Assembly: GCF_949769255.1 (NCBI RefSeq)
Contig: NZ_OX458329.1
Coordinates: 62,001 to 126,000 of the forward strand
Direction: 5' to 3'
DNA length: 64,000 nt
DNA from: Mobiluncus massiliensis
Lineage (GTDB): Bacteria; Actinomycetota; Actinomycetes; Actinomycetales; Actinomycetaceae
The notes beneath the pieces were generated by a model. It was not told the origin of the DNA. It made no database searches and saw only the letters and a program-made list of their open reading frames with translations. The translations under genes were made by a program, and so were the position numbers. The first letter of the stretch is position 1. The number at the start of each line of letters is the position of its first letter. This document shows, piece by piece, positions 26,022-35,241 of this stretch.

Positions 26022-27377
26022 ATGAAAATGAATACGACAAAGTTTATCAATAGGTTATCGTTCTGGGTTTTGTCTAAAATCTGGGTCACCTGCTTGTGGC
26101 TGCCGGTGTTGCTGCTTGCATGGGTTTTTGTGGAGCCTGCGTTCAGTTGGGCTGGCATCAAAGTAGTAGGTATTGCTGCCGGGGTCTTGTTCCTGGCGGG
26201 TTTGGTTATTCCTCAGTTCTGGTATGCGGTGCCGGTGTTGGGCGACGTTTGGCGTGCCTATCAGAAACGTGCTGTACGCCGGGGCAGGGAGGCTCTTGCC
26301 GCGTGCGAGCTGGTGTCTAAGAGCGACGCGGAGCATTGCAAGACGAAGCTGATGGGCAGGTTGTGGGAATTCGACTGCCCTGCTGTGGCTTCTAATAATG
26401 ACAGTGCCGGAGTGTTTCAGCTTATAAGCGACCATTTGGGCTGGTTCGGTGCCAAGGACATGGAGGTTGTGGAACATGACGATTCGGGTCACTGGCTGAT
26501 TCGGTTCTTGAAACAGCCTGACATGAAAGCACCCATCAGGAGGCTGCATGTTTTAACGGAATTCCCTGAGTTACGTGCTGATACTTCCTCTATCGAGTAC
26601 GGGGTGGACGGGTTCGGCGACGAGCAGTATTTCTTCCTCCGTAACCAGTCGGGAATGCTGGTCGGGGGAATGCCCGGAGCGGGTAAATCCGCTGGTATGC
26701 AGGTCGTTGTCGGCTCCTTGCTGACTTCTCCGAATACACAGGTTCATGTTATTGACGCCAAAGGCGGGGCGGACTGGTCTTGGACAGAAGACATGGCACA
26801 GTCTTACATAGGCGACAGTAGCGATTTCGATGCTGTTCTTGAGCGTCTGGAGTCTATACAGGCCGAGATGTACCGCAGGCAGTCTGGCATATATGAAGAA
26901 TTCGGGGTCGCTAACTTTTGGGACAAGCGGCTTAGCAGAAACTGCCCCCTGATTTGCCTGGTAATTGACGAGGTGCAGACTTTTCTCGATGTTAAAGGTG
27001 CAGGCAAGCAAGACAAGGAGAAAATCACCGCGATTATCGCTGACTTGATAAAAAAGGGCAGGTCAGCAGGTATTTTCTTGATTCTTGCTACCCAGAAACC
27101 CACCGCCGACGCTATACCCACCAGCATTAGGGACAACATAGGTATCAGGGCTTGCTTCCACGTCGCCACCCGCGAAGCAGAACAAGCAGTCCTTGGGTAT
27201 CCGGCAGAAAACACTCTTTCCCTGGCATACACAATCCCTGCCGACAACCCCGGCCAGGCAGTAGTGGTCACGCATGACGGATTCCGCCGGAACGTCAAAT
27301 TCTCGTATGTTCCCCCTTACATCCTGAAACGCTACGCCGAACAGGCCAGACAGGCAAAAGAAGGAGCTGCACTGTGA
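26022..27377 (+). CDS. FtsK/SpoIIIE-type DNA translocase (TraB/TraSA-like)
   Basis: 451 residues, ATG with AAAAGGAG upstream. Two N-terminal membrane helices (about 20-42 and 47-72), then a FtsK ATPase: Walker A GMPGAGKSAG (216-225), the VHVIDAKGGADWSW strand, Walker B ICLVIDEVQTF (311-321), the RSAGIFLILATQKP sensor region and RDNIGIRACFHVATREAEQAVLGY. Known: in pSAM2-like elements a single hexameric protein of this family pumps double-stranded DNA into the recipient mycelium or cell. There is no long gamma domain visible at the C-terminus. Its stop overlaps the next start by four bases (GTGA). Confidence 0.93.
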   Translation: MKMNTTKFINRLSFWVLSKIWVTCLWLPVLLLAWVFVEPAFSWAGIKVVGIAAGVLFLAGLVIPQFWYAVPVLGDVWRAYQKRAVRRGREALAACELVSKSDAEHCKTKLMGRLWEFDCPAVASNNDSAGVFQLISDHLGWFGAKDMEVVEHDDSGHWLIRFLKQPDMKAPIRRLHVLTEFPELRADTSSIEYGVDGFGDEQYFFLRNQSGMLVGGMPGAGKSAGMQVVVGSLLTSPNTQVHVIDAKGGADWSWTEDMAQSYIGDSSDFDAVLERLESIQAEMYRRQSGIYEEFGVANFWDKRLSRNCPLICLVIDEVQTFLDVKGAGKQDKEKITAIIADLIKKGRSAGIFLILATQKPTADAIPTSIRDNIGIRACFHVATREAEQAVLGYPAENTLSLAYTIPADNPGQAVVVTHDGFRRNVKFSYVPPYILKRYAEQARQAKEGAAL

Positions 27378-28639
27378 CCCAGGAACAAGAAGCAGTTTGC
27401 GAATCGAACGCTGACCGGGTGCGAGTTCTTGCTGGTGGCGGCACCGGCAAGACTCACACCATGGCCGAGCTAGCCAGGCGAAACCCGGAGGGCTGCCTGG
27501 TGCTTGCCTATACTGTCGCTGCCGCCAGGGAGTTTTATAGCCGTACCATGAATCCTCTGGTAGAAGTACGGACAGTTCATTCCCTGGCGTTGGAAATCCT
27601 GCGGGTGTTTCCGGGCATTGAAATCCCTGAAATCAACCATGAAGAAGCAATTGACGAACTGGCTGGCGACTGCCTGGTTGATGCTGGTGTTCCCAACAGT
27701 TCAAGCAACCGGAAAATCCTCGTTAAAGGCTTGGATTTCCTGCTGGCCAGAGAGTTCTCCCTGGAAGGATTTGCGTCTTCGTCTTCCACCCTGGCAGCGG
27801 CGAAACTCCCACGATTAACCGAGTCCCTTTACAGCCAAATGGTTGCAAATGGGCTTGCCACTTTTAACATGTGGGTGTATCTCGCGGTGTTGCTCTTGGA
27901 AAACAACCCGGACTTCCTCAAGGCACAATCCCAACGCTGGCAGACGGTCATCGTGGACGAAGCCCAAGACCTGACCCCGCTGCTCGCCCACCTTATCCGG
28001 CTGCTGGCCGGGGGCTCCCGCTTGGTCATAGTGGGCGACCCGTGCCAGGAGATTTTCGGCTACTCCGGGGCAGGAATCCCCTGGTTCACCGACCCAGGAT
28101 GGGAAGAATACCATCTGACGACCTGCTTCCGTTCCGCTCCTGAAATTCTAGAGGTGGTCAACCGTGCCCGTACCGACGGGTTAACCGTTTCTGCCGCGAA
28201 TCCCAGGCTCGCTGGGAGCGTGGAACGTCACAGTTATGACCCCGGCAATAAGGATTGGGACAGGCTCTTCGCAGACAACATACGTTCCAGCCGGGAGGCG
28301 GGAACCGTTGCGGTGCTCGCCCCTACCCATGCTGAACTACGCAGGGCAGGAAAAATCCTTGACGCTGCTGGGATTCTCTACCGGCAAAACAACCCCGACG
28401 ACGAGCCAGACTTCATCGCCCCCGCACCCCGCACGACCAAGGGAGGGACGGTCATTCTTTCCACGATTCACTCCGCTAAAGGCATGGAATGGGACTCGGT
28501 GCACGCCATAGCCATGGGAAGCTTGGTACACCCCAGCGTACTCACGGGATTCCAAGAAAGGAATTTGCAGCATGTGGCGGTTTCCCGCCCGAAAACCCGC
28601 CTCTACATGTACTTCTGGGAAGGTGGGGAGAATGTCTAA
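27374..28639 (+). CDS. Small superfamily 1 (UvrD/PcrA-like) DNA helicase
   Basis: 421 residues, GTG start overlapping the TraB stop. Helicase motifs in order: Walker A VLAGGGTGKTHTMAEL (about 18-33), motif Ia region LAYTVAAAREFY, motif II TVIVDEAQDLTPLL (191-204), motif III IVGDPCQEIFGYSGA, motif IV LTTCFRSAPEI, motif V ILSTIHSAKGMEWDSV and motif VI LQHVAVSRPKTRLYMYF. At 421 residues it is much shorter than PcrA/UvrD (about 700), lacking most of the 1B/2B insertions. Rolling-circle plasmids depend on PcrA to unwind; a dedicated helicase before rep suggests the same role here (inference). Confidence 0.9.
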   Translation: MTQEQEAVCESNADRVRVLAGGGTGKTHTMAELARRNPEGCLVLAYTVAAAREFYSRTMNPLVEVRTVHSLALEILRVFPGIEIPEINHEEAIDELAGDCLVDAGVPNSSSNRKILVKGLDFLLAREFSLEGFASSSSTLAAAKLPRLTESLYSQMVANGLATFNMWVYLAVLLLENNPDFLKAQSQRWQTVIVDEAQDLTPLLAHLIRLLAGGSRLVIVGDPCQEIFGYSGAGIPWFTDPGWEEYHLTTCFRSAPEILEVVNRARTDGLTVSAANPRLAGSVERHSYDPGNKDWDRLFADNIRSSREAGTVAVLAPTHAELRRAGKILDAAGILYRQNNPDDEPDFIAPAPRTTKGGTVILSTIHSAKGMEWDSVHAIAMGSLVHPSVLTGFQERNLQHVAVSRPKTRLYMYFWEGGENV

Positions 28640-29801
28640 CAATCAGGCATCCAAAGCGAAAGAACTGTACAGGAAAGCTAATAAGTTCTGTTCGAATCCC
28701 CGCATCATTAAAGGGAAATATTACAATTGCGGTTCTCGCCTCGTCTCAGTCTGTTCTCATTGTGCCTACCTGTACAGGGGTGACTGGTTGGTCATCAGCT
28801 ACAGCGGCTGCCTGCCAGGGAAAAATCTTCCCGCAGAGGCATTGGAAGGCTTCGTTTTTTATTTCCTGACGCTCACCGCACCCTCGTTCGGGGCAGTTCA
28901 CTACGTTCCTAAAGACCACGACAAACTGAAAATATGCGGCTGCGGCAAAACCCACACCCCGGAAGACCTGGGGTTCAAAGGAGTCCCGTTAGACCCGGAT
29001 TCCTACGATTATGCAGGGCAGGTCGCCTGGAACAAGTCTGCTGCCTCTCTTTGGGGCAACACTTATCGGGCATTGAGAGAAAAATACCCGTCCCTGGATT
29101 TTTTCAAAGTATGGGAATGGCAAGCACGTGGTGCCTTGCATCTCCACGCAGTACTCAGGGTGAAACAGTCTGAAGGGACGAAGCCCGAAAAAATCACAGA
29201 AATCGCTTTGAATCAGCACTCACACGGGCACGGGTGGGGCGAAAAATCTTTATGCGAGCCCGTGAAAGACAGTACGGAACGCGAGAAACGCACCAAGTAC
29301 ACAGGCAAATACGTTTCATACTCCGCGAAATCCTGGGGACAATTCCTTACCTCCCAGCAATACGACCCGACCCTCATCAACGAGCACTACCGCCGCCTGG
29401 ACAAGGCAGCGAAAGAGCTGGTTTGCCCCAAATGCGTGAAAGGCGAGACCTGCACCGCCGCCTGCCACGCCAATTTCGGTGCGACCTCCCGCGTAATCTC
29501 CAACTCCAGGAAAAGCAAGGACACCCCCGGCTGGTCTTTGAACGGAACAACCAGGAAAGTCTTGAAGCAGAAACGCTACAACCTCTACACCTCCAACTAC
29601 GACCGCGACGAAACCAAGATTGGTATGGCACGAGCCAAGAAGGCACGTCAGGAACTAGCCAACCTTAACTCCAGCCGGCAAGACATCGCCGCCAGGTTCG
29701 CTAACATCACTGCCAGATACTACAAACCCGGCACAACCCGCCCCGGCACAAAGAATCACCGCTCCAAGCCCTCCCTGACAGGACTCCCCACCCCGTTCTA
29801 A
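28632..29801 (+). CDS. RepSA-like rolling-circle replication initiator
   Basis: 389 residues from the ATG at 28632, which follows AGGTGGGGAG and overlaps the helicase stop by eight bases; the frame is open further upstream but that part duplicates helicase coding. Zinc-binding Cys pairs near the N-terminus (SVCSHCAYLYRGD, 40-51) and in KICGCGKTH (100-108). The HUH motif is GALHLHAVLRV (His170, His172). A Tyr pair, Tyr223 and Tyr227, lies in KRTKYTGKYVSYSAKS, matching the catalytic region of RepSA proteins. A second Cys cluster (CPKCVKGETCTAACHANFG) follows. Known: nicks the double-strand origin of the excised element to start replication. Confidence 0.85.
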   Translation: MSNNQASKAKELYRKANKFCSNPRIIKGKYYNCGSRLVSVCSHCAYLYRGDWLVISYSGCLPGKNLPAEALEGFVFYFLTLTAPSFGAVHYVPKDHDKLKICGCGKTHTPEDLGFKGVPLDPDSYDYAGQVAWNKSAASLWGNTYRALREKYPSLDFFKVWEWQARGALHLHAVLRVKQSEGTKPEKITEIALNQHSHGHGWGEKSLCEPVKDSTEREKRTKYTGKYVSYSAKSWGQFLTSQQYDPTLINEHYRRLDKAAKELVCPKCVKGETCTAACHANFGATSRVISNSRKSKDTPGWSLNGTTRKVLKQKRYNLYTSNYDRDETKIGMARAKKARQELANLNSSRQDIAARFANITARYYKPGTTRPGTKNHRSKPSLTGLPTPF

Positions 29802-29820
29802 CCGCACCGGGTCGCCCAAC

Positions 29821-32800
29821 ATGAAGCCGTATTCCATCCATGCCTCGGCGACCGGTGATAATAGTGGCGTCAACGCCACTCCAATTACGGCCACAGCAAG
29901 CGGTTTGCCTCAAGGCGTCACCTATACAGTGACCAGGGATTCCGGCTCGGACCAGCGTGGGGTCACTGTTGCATTCAGCGGCACCGCGAAAAAGCCAGGA
30001 ATTTACCCGGTCACCGTGAGCTTCGAGAGGGCTAATACTACGGGCAGGGGAACGGTGGCCAGGTTCAATATTCACGTCTCCGACACCACTGCCCCGGTCA
30101 TCCAGCCCATTTCAGACAAAACCTTGAAGACGGACTCTAAAATCACTCCCGGCAAGAACCGGGTGAGCATTCCGTTCCAAATCACCGACAATTCTGGGGT
30201 GTATATCGTCAGTTCAGTAACCGGTCTGCCGAAAGGATTGTCCTGGACGAAATCCGGTATCACCGGGAACATCGACCCGTCCGAAACTGGGAAAACTTTT
30301 GACGTGACGGTGAACGCGGAAGACACTATCATTCCGGGGCATCCGACGCATGAAATCAACAAGTCCTCGGAGTCTTTCCGGATTACTGTTGTGGACGGCA
30401 CGGAGCCGGACATCGGCACCACCGATTTCGCGGGACTAACCGACCGGTTGGAGCCGCAGCCTGGGCAGGTTAGCCGGGAGGTTAGTTTCGAGCTGGTCAC
30501 GGGCGACAATTCCGGGATTAATCCGGACGTGTCTTTCTCTCGTCCGCTGCCGGACGGCCTGAAATATGACAAGTTCACGAAGATGATTACGGGCAGGTTA
30601 GAACCGCACACGTTCTTGCAAACCCCGTACCGTCTGACCGTTATCGCGAAAGACCGGGCGGGTAACGTCCGCAACAAGTTGATGACTGTAACGATTTCGG
30701 ACGGTACTGAGCCGCAAATCACGTTCACCGACCAGACGGCGAACACGGGGGACAATTTCTCTTACACGTTCCCGAACGTTTCGGACAATTCCGGCAATAG
30801 GCCGAAAGTGACGTTGGAAGGGATTCCTCGCGGCCTGGGATGGAACGACGTGTCCTACACCCTGTCCGGGACTATTCTGCCGGAGCTGGCCAGGAACAAC
30901 GGCATCAACAAGATGACGGTTGTTTCTAGCGACCTGGCGGGCAACTCTACTAATCCGAAAGTGTTTATCTTGAAAGTCATCGACACGACCCCGCCCGAGA
31001 TTCCCGAAATCATCAAAGACGAACACGGCAACCCTCTGGTTGTCGACGGGCTGCATGTGCTCAATGACGACACCACCACCACGGAGGACGTGTATTCTAG
31101 GCAGATTGTCGCCACAGACAATTCCGAGTCCGACTTGAAGTATGACATCAGCGGGCTGCCTTTAGGGATAGGGTACGACGAGGACACCGGGCTGATTTCC
31201 GGCATGACGAAGAAGCCGGGGGTTTACCCGATAGACGTGAAAGTGACCGACCTGTCGGGCAACACCTCTGTCGGTGCCAGGTACAACCTGACTGTTCTGG
31301 ACAAGACCTTGCCGTCCATGGTTGGCGACCCGCAGCTGACCGGGGAAACCTCTGTTAAAAACGAGGTGGAGCTGCAATTCAGCGACAACGACGGCTTCCC
31401 GCCCTCGTTAGAACTGGGGCAGATGCCACAAAACAACGCGACCCAAAACATCGCCACTGAGGTAGTTCAAGACCCTGCCACGGGGCTCACCACCTTGAAA
31501 GTAACGGTCATAGCCCGCACCCCGGGAGTACGGGAGTTTCCTGTCACAGTCACCGACCGTGCAGGCAACGCCTACACGGACAAGGTTGTGATAAGCATAG
31601 TGGACACCACTCCGCCGACTATATCTGGCGTCACTGTCAGATGCGAGACCGGCAAGCCTTGCAACAAGAAAATCAATGTCAGCGACAACTCCGGCGGTAA
31701 AACCACTGTGACTGTGGATAATCCGGGGCAACTGCCGCCCGGGGTGACTATTGATGCGGACGGCAACATCACCGGCTCCACCGACAAGCCCGGGGAATAC
31801 CGGGTTGACGTGACGGCTAAAGACGAGTCCGGCAACGAGGCGAAAGCCGTCGTGGTGATTATCGTGACGGACTCCACCCCGCCGACCGTCACGATAGACG
31901 GCAAAGATACTAGGGACGCCAACGCCGAATACACTTTAGAGGTCGGTTTCCCGATAAACCCGATTAGGTTGGAGACCAGCGACAACTCCGGCGAGACCCC
32001 ACGCCTGGAGTTCGGGCCGCTGCCTGACGGGCTGCAATCCGCCCCCGACCGTAAAGGCGGAACCATTTCGGGCACCCCGATTAAAACCGGGGACTACACC
32101 ACCCACGCTACCCTGACAGACCCGTCGGGTAACATTACTAAGTTCACTATCCTGTTCCACATCATCGACACCACTGCCCCGAAAGCGACCGGCGGGGAAG
32201 GCTCCAAGATAGTGAACGGGCACATCCAGTGGACCGTGGAAGCCGGAACCGATATAGAACTGAAAATTAATGTGAAAGACAACAATCCCGGTGTGAAGCC
32301 CCTGGTGTCGTTGGCTTCCGGGAAGCTGCCCGATAATACGGAGCTCAGCCAGGACGGTGTGTTGAAAGGGAAGCCGCGTGACATCGGAGTTTACAATTCT
32401 ATTTGGCGTGTAGCCGACCCGGCAGGCAATAAGACCGACATACAGGTCATGGTGAACGTGGTGGATACTACTCCGCCGATGATAGTCATGCCGAAGACGC
32501 TCTCCCTGCCCGCCTGCGAAACAATGGTGAACCTTACTTATCCGATACAGATTCTGGACTCGGCACGCAACGGAGCCGTGGAAGTTACTAATACGACAGG
32601 TGCCCCCGACGGGCTGAAATATTCTCATGCCGACTTCATCAAAGACCGCCAATTCTTCGGAATTCTAGGCAAGAAAGCGAAACCGGGAACCGTCTACCAT
32701 CCGGAGTTCACGGCACGCGACAAAGCCGGGAACCTGGCTACTGAGACCGGAACCATCAAAATAGTGGCCTGCACCCCGGAAGAAATCGAGAAAGCGTTAA

Positions 32801-33012
32801 AAAATGCCCCGCAGGTCCCAGACGGGCTGCGTGACGGCTACCCCGACGCCGACATCTCCGGCTCTAATAACGTCGGCGGCAACATCGGGCCGCGTGCCGG
32901 GGCAGGAACCCTCGCGAAAACCGGCGTCGCCATCGGCGGCCTAGCACTGGTAGGTGCCATGGCTGGGCTCGGCATACTGGCGGCACGCAAGTCCAAGAAA
33001 CAGATGAAGTGA
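29821..33012 (+). CDS. Ig-repeat surface protein with LAKTG sortase signal but no signal peptide
   Basis: 1063 residues, ATG 20 bases after the rep stop. About ten Ig-like units of 90-110 residues, each with DNSG near the first strands, GLP-x-GL/GT-x-G in the middle and a closing VxDTTPP linker (e.g. TGDNSGVNATPITATASGLP, SDNSGETPRLEFGPLPDGLQ), resembling He_PIG/Big-type adhesin repeats. C-terminus: LAKTG (1031-1035), hydrophobic helix, RKSKKQMK. This is a sortase substrate anchor. The N-terminus begins in mid-domain (MKPYSIHASATGDNSG) with no signal peptide and no visible ribosome binding site, so the gene is probably 5'-truncated or expressed only after rearrangement. Codon use and repeats look otherwise intact. 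Confidence 0.75.
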   Translation: MKPYSIHASATGDNSGVNATPITATASGLPQGVTYTVTRDSGSDQRGVTVAFSGTAKKPGIYPVTVSFERANTTGRGTVARFNIHVSDTTAPVIQPISDKTLKTDSKITPGKNRVSIPFQITDNSGVYIVSSVTGLPKGLSWTKSGITGNIDPSETGKTFDVTVNAEDTIIPGHPTHEINKSSESFRITVVDGTEPDIGTTDFAGLTDRLEPQPGQVSREVSFELVTGDNSGINPDVSFSRPLPDGLKYDKFTKMITGRLEPHTFLQTPYRLTVIAKDRAGNVRNKLMTVTISDGTEPQITFTDQTANTGDNFSYTFPNVSDNSGNRPKVTLEGIPRGLGWNDVSYTLSGTILPELARNNGINKMTVVSSDLAGNSTNPKVFILKVIDTTPPEIPEIIKDEHGNPLVVDGLHVLNDDTTTTEDVYSRQIVATDNSESDLKYDISGLPLGIGYDEDTGLISGMTKKPGVYPIDVKVTDLSGNTSVGARYNLTVLDKTLPSMVGDPQLTGETSVKNEVELQFSDNDGFPPSLELGQMPQNNATQNIATEVVQDPATGLTTLKVTVIARTPGVREFPVTVTDRAGNAYTDKVVISIVDTTPPTISGVTVRCETGKPCNKKINVSDNSGGKTTVTVDNPGQLPPGVTIDADGNITGSTDKPGEYRVDVTAKDESGNEAKAVVVIIVTDSTPPTVTIDGKDTRDANAEYTLEVGFPINPIRLETSDNSGETPRLEFGPLPDGLQSAPDRKGGTISGTPIKTGDYTTHATLTDPSGNITKFTILFHIIDTTAPKATGGEGSKIVNGHIQWTVEAGTDIELKINVKDNNPGVKPLVSLASGKLPDNTELSQDGVLKGKPRDIGVYNSIWRVADPAGNKTDIQVMVNVVDTTPPMIVMPKTLSLPACETMVNLTYPIQILDSARNGAVEVTNTTGAPDGLKYSHADFIKDRQFFGILGKKAKPGTVYHPEFTARDKAGNLATETGTIKIVACTPEEIEKALKNAPQVPDGLRDGYPDADISGSNNVGGNIGPRAGAGTLAKTGVAIGGLALVGAMAGLGILAARKSKKQMK

Positions 33013-33046
33013 CGTTATCCCCCCGCCAGGTTGGGGGCGGGGGAAA

Positions 33047-33080
33047 CTTGAGGTGTCATTTTGGCACCTCAAGACTCGGA
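33047..33080 (+). terminator. Terminator-like hairpin after the surface protein gene
   Basis: Perfect 9-bp stem CTTGAGGTG / CACCTCAAG (33047-33055, 33065-33073), preceded by a C/G-rich hairpin (CCCCGCC...GGGGCGGGG). No long T tract follows, so efficiency is uncertain. Confidence 0.5.
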
Positions 33081-33152
33081 GGTTATCGACAACGTGACGT
33101 GATATTCTTGTATGTGGGAGCACCTGCTCCGACATAACGAAACGGGCGCTCA

Positions 33153-33267
33153 TAGACATGGCTCCTGTCTACTAGAAGCCAAAAATATATTCAATAATGT
33201 CTTGGTCACCTTCCTTAGCTGCTCGAATAGCTAAGGAAAGTGACCAAGACTTTTATCAAGTCATCTT
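33153..33267 (+). ncRNA. Three-hairpin structured element, left copy (upstream of the TnpB-like gene)
   Basis: Seen: hairpin 1 at 33160-33180 (GGCTCCT, 7-base loop, AGAAGCC); hairpin 2 at 33199-33250 (22-bp stem with one mismatch, loop GCTCGAAT); hairpin 3 at 33248-33262 (GACTT...AAGTC). A diverged copy with the same order, spacing and orientation lies at 34989-35100. Stem pairing is kept while loops differ. It could be an element end recognised by a transposase, or part of a guide (omega) RNA; which is unknown. Confidence 0.55.
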
Positions 33268-33488
33268 GTCTCCGTCTTTTCTTCGACTTTGATATTTCTG
33301 CCTATCTCGACGCCACATAGACAATGCGGATGGGGTCGGGCGGATTCCGGCGGCTTTTAGGGAGTTTTTATTAATAGCTAACCGAAGTCCCATACTGCGT
33401 AGACAATAAACGCAACGATATTAGCTCCCATGAGCAAAAATATACGTTGCAAAGCGGCAGTTTCTAGCCAAAGCAGAAGGCAAGATTA

Positions 33489-34979
33489 ATGCCAGGGCAT
33501 GAAACCTGGCAGGGTTTCACGCTGAAGCCCAAGTTTTATGCCGACATTAAAACCGGTGAAATCCTGGACTGTGCCGATTCGCTTAAGCGTGACGTGGAAA
33601 CCCTGCACGACCTGGTGGAATGGCAGATAAATTCTTTAGAAGACGGGATTTTTCGAGAAATAGAGGAATTCTCTCACCTGAAACCAGCCGCTGCGGGGCA
33701 TTATTTAGGAATAAAACTACCTAAAGGTGTGGTGTTAAAGGGGAAGCCTGGCTCATCCAGATTTGAATTCCTGTTCCGTGGGCACGTTGTAGAAATTCTC
33801 AGGTCTTGGAAAGCCAGACGTGACGCATCGAATGGCGAATATGATGGTTATGTTTCCGCCGGATGGAAACGAACTGCAAACGATAGACCGCCGACCGTTC
33901 CATATCGCATGAATTTAGGCTTCGCCGGACAGTATTACGCAAAATGGTTGGAACCGGGCGTTTTGGCGATGGTGATAGACGGTCATTGGGTTGGGGTTGG
34001 GTTCAATATTCCGCCACGGTACTGCGGGAAACTCGCGTTGCCGACCGTCCGATTAAAAGACGGAGAACTTTTCTTTGATTTTGCCGTATCTAATCCGTAT
34101 CAGCAGCGTGATTTAAACCAAAACTTCCTGGTTGGGGTAGATTTAGGGCAGAAGCACACGGCAACATGGGTAGTTATTAGCGGCGGGAAAATTATTGAAT
34201 CGCATGATGGCTCCCGCCGAGTACATTCTTTAGAGAATAAAGTAAATGCTACGTATCGGCAAGTGATTTTTTTACACAAGAAACTAGACAAACGGTTTTC
34301 TTACAGTGTTTGGAAAGAGTTAGAACAGCAACGTGCTTCACTGTCGCGAAAACGCAAAGAGCTAGCGAAAATCGTTGCACAAGAAATAGCTAATACGGCA
34401 TACATGTACAACTGTGCCGTAGTGGTCGAAGATTTGTCGCACATACGCAACACTATGGCTACCGGGCGGTGGAATCGTGGAGAGGTGAACCGCTGGTTAA
34501 ACCATTACGTGGAACAAAACGGCTCCAGAGTATTACGGGTGAATGCTGCGTACACGTCACAGAACTGCTTTATTTGCGGCAACCGCAGGAAAACTACGCC
34601 TGGCCGCATCTATGCCTGCACCTGCGGTTTTACCGCCGATAGGGATGTGAATGCTGCTGCTAATATTGCTTCACGCGGATTTACCCCGTATCTAAAGATG
34701 ATTGCTACTAGGAAGAAAAGTAAACGTTACGTTCCAGGCAAGCCTTCACGGAAGTCTCCCAAAATTCATGAAACATTGAAACATCCGGGACAGCGGCGTG
34801 ACAAGTCGTGTCCTACCCCAAAACAGCTTAAAAGAAAAAGCCCCGCCCAAGCGGTTAAAGACAAAACCGCACCTACAGTATGGGCGGATGTGCCACAAAT
34901 GGTGGTGCAGGACTCTAAAAAAGCGGCTAGAATCTTAGATTATTCTTATAGGCAATGTTCGCTTATATTGATAATTTAA
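33489..34979 (+). CDS. tnpB: TnpB-like RNA-guided nuclease of an IS200/IS605-type element
   Basis: 496 residues, ATG eight bases after AAGG. The RuvC-like core is complete: Asp218 (FLVGVDLGQKHTATW), Glu314 (AVVVEDLSHIRN) and Asp386 (CGFTADRDVNAAANIASRG), with the zinc ribbon CFICG...CTCGF (Cys360, 363, 377, 379) between the last two. Known: TnpB cuts DNA guided by an omega RNA from the element end and is the ancestor of Cas12. The protein is longer than the usual 400 residues: the N-terminal 210 residues and a basic 90-residue tail after the last Asp are not ones I recognise. No TnpA is encoded nearby, so movement would need help in trans. A+T-richer than its neighbours. Confidence 0.88.
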   Translation: MPGHETWQGFTLKPKFYADIKTGEILDCADSLKRDVETLHDLVEWQINSLEDGIFREIEEFSHLKPAAAGHYLGIKLPKGVVLKGKPGSSRFEFLFRGHVVEILRSWKARRDASNGEYDGYVSAGWKRTANDRPPTVPYRMNLGFAGQYYAKWLEPGVLAMVIDGHWVGVGFNIPPRYCGKLALPTVRLKDGELFFDFAVSNPYQQRDLNQNFLVGVDLGQKHTATWVVISGGKIIESHDGSRRVHSLENKVNATYRQVIFLHKKLDKRFSYSVWKELEQQRASLSRKRKELAKIVAQEIANTAYMYNCAVVVEDLSHIRNTMATGRWNRGEVNRWLNHYVEQNGSRVLRVNAAYTSQNCFICGNRRKTTPGRIYACTCGFTADRDVNAAANIASRGFTPYLKMIATRKKSKRYVPGKPSRKSPKIHETLKHPGQRRDKSCPTPKQLKRKSPAQAVKDKTAPTVWADVPQMVVQDSKKAARILDYSYRQCSLILII

Positions 34980-34988
34980 TATACTGTG

Positions 34989-35100
34989 TAGACAGGGCTC
35001 CTAACTATTAGAAGCCGAATATATCTCAATAATGGCTTGGGTCGTTTTCCTTGGCTGCTCCAGCAGCCGGGGAGATGACCTAGACTTTTTTCCAGTCATC
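34989..35100 (+). ncRNA. Three-hairpin structured element, right copy (downstream of the TnpB-like gene)
   Basis: Begins ten bases after the tnpB stop. Hairpin 1 at 34996-35016 has the same stem bases as the left copy (GGCTCCT / AGAAGCC) around a different 7-base loop. Hairpin 2 (35034-35085) keeps a long stem despite many substitutions in both arms (compensatory or wobble changes), with a GGCTG/CAGCC tip. Hairpin 3 is GACT...AGTC. Position directly 3' of tnpB is where omega RNA scaffolds normally lie. Confidence 0.55.
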
Positions 35101-35206
35101 CGCTCACGGAACCTAGGGAGCAACCACCACACGCCAGCCCGGAACCACGCTCCCGGAGCCCAAGAATCCTGTGGTCGCCGGGGTTGCCAACTGCTGACAA
35201 TAACTA

Positions 35207-35235
35207 TTGTTAAACTTAGTTTATTATTGTATAAT
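35207..35235 (+). promoter_or_regulatory. Near-consensus sigma-70-type promoter
   Basis: TTGTTA (35207-35212), 17-base spacer, TATAAT (35230-35235). It is one of the best promoter matches in the window and points into a region without an open frame. Confidence 0.7.
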
Positions 35236-35241
35236 GTACTC

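Noticed and set aside
33153-35100. A CRISPR array beside the TnpB-like gene (type V-U)
   Set aside because: Only one copy of the element lies on each side; there are no regularly spaced repeats and unique spacers.
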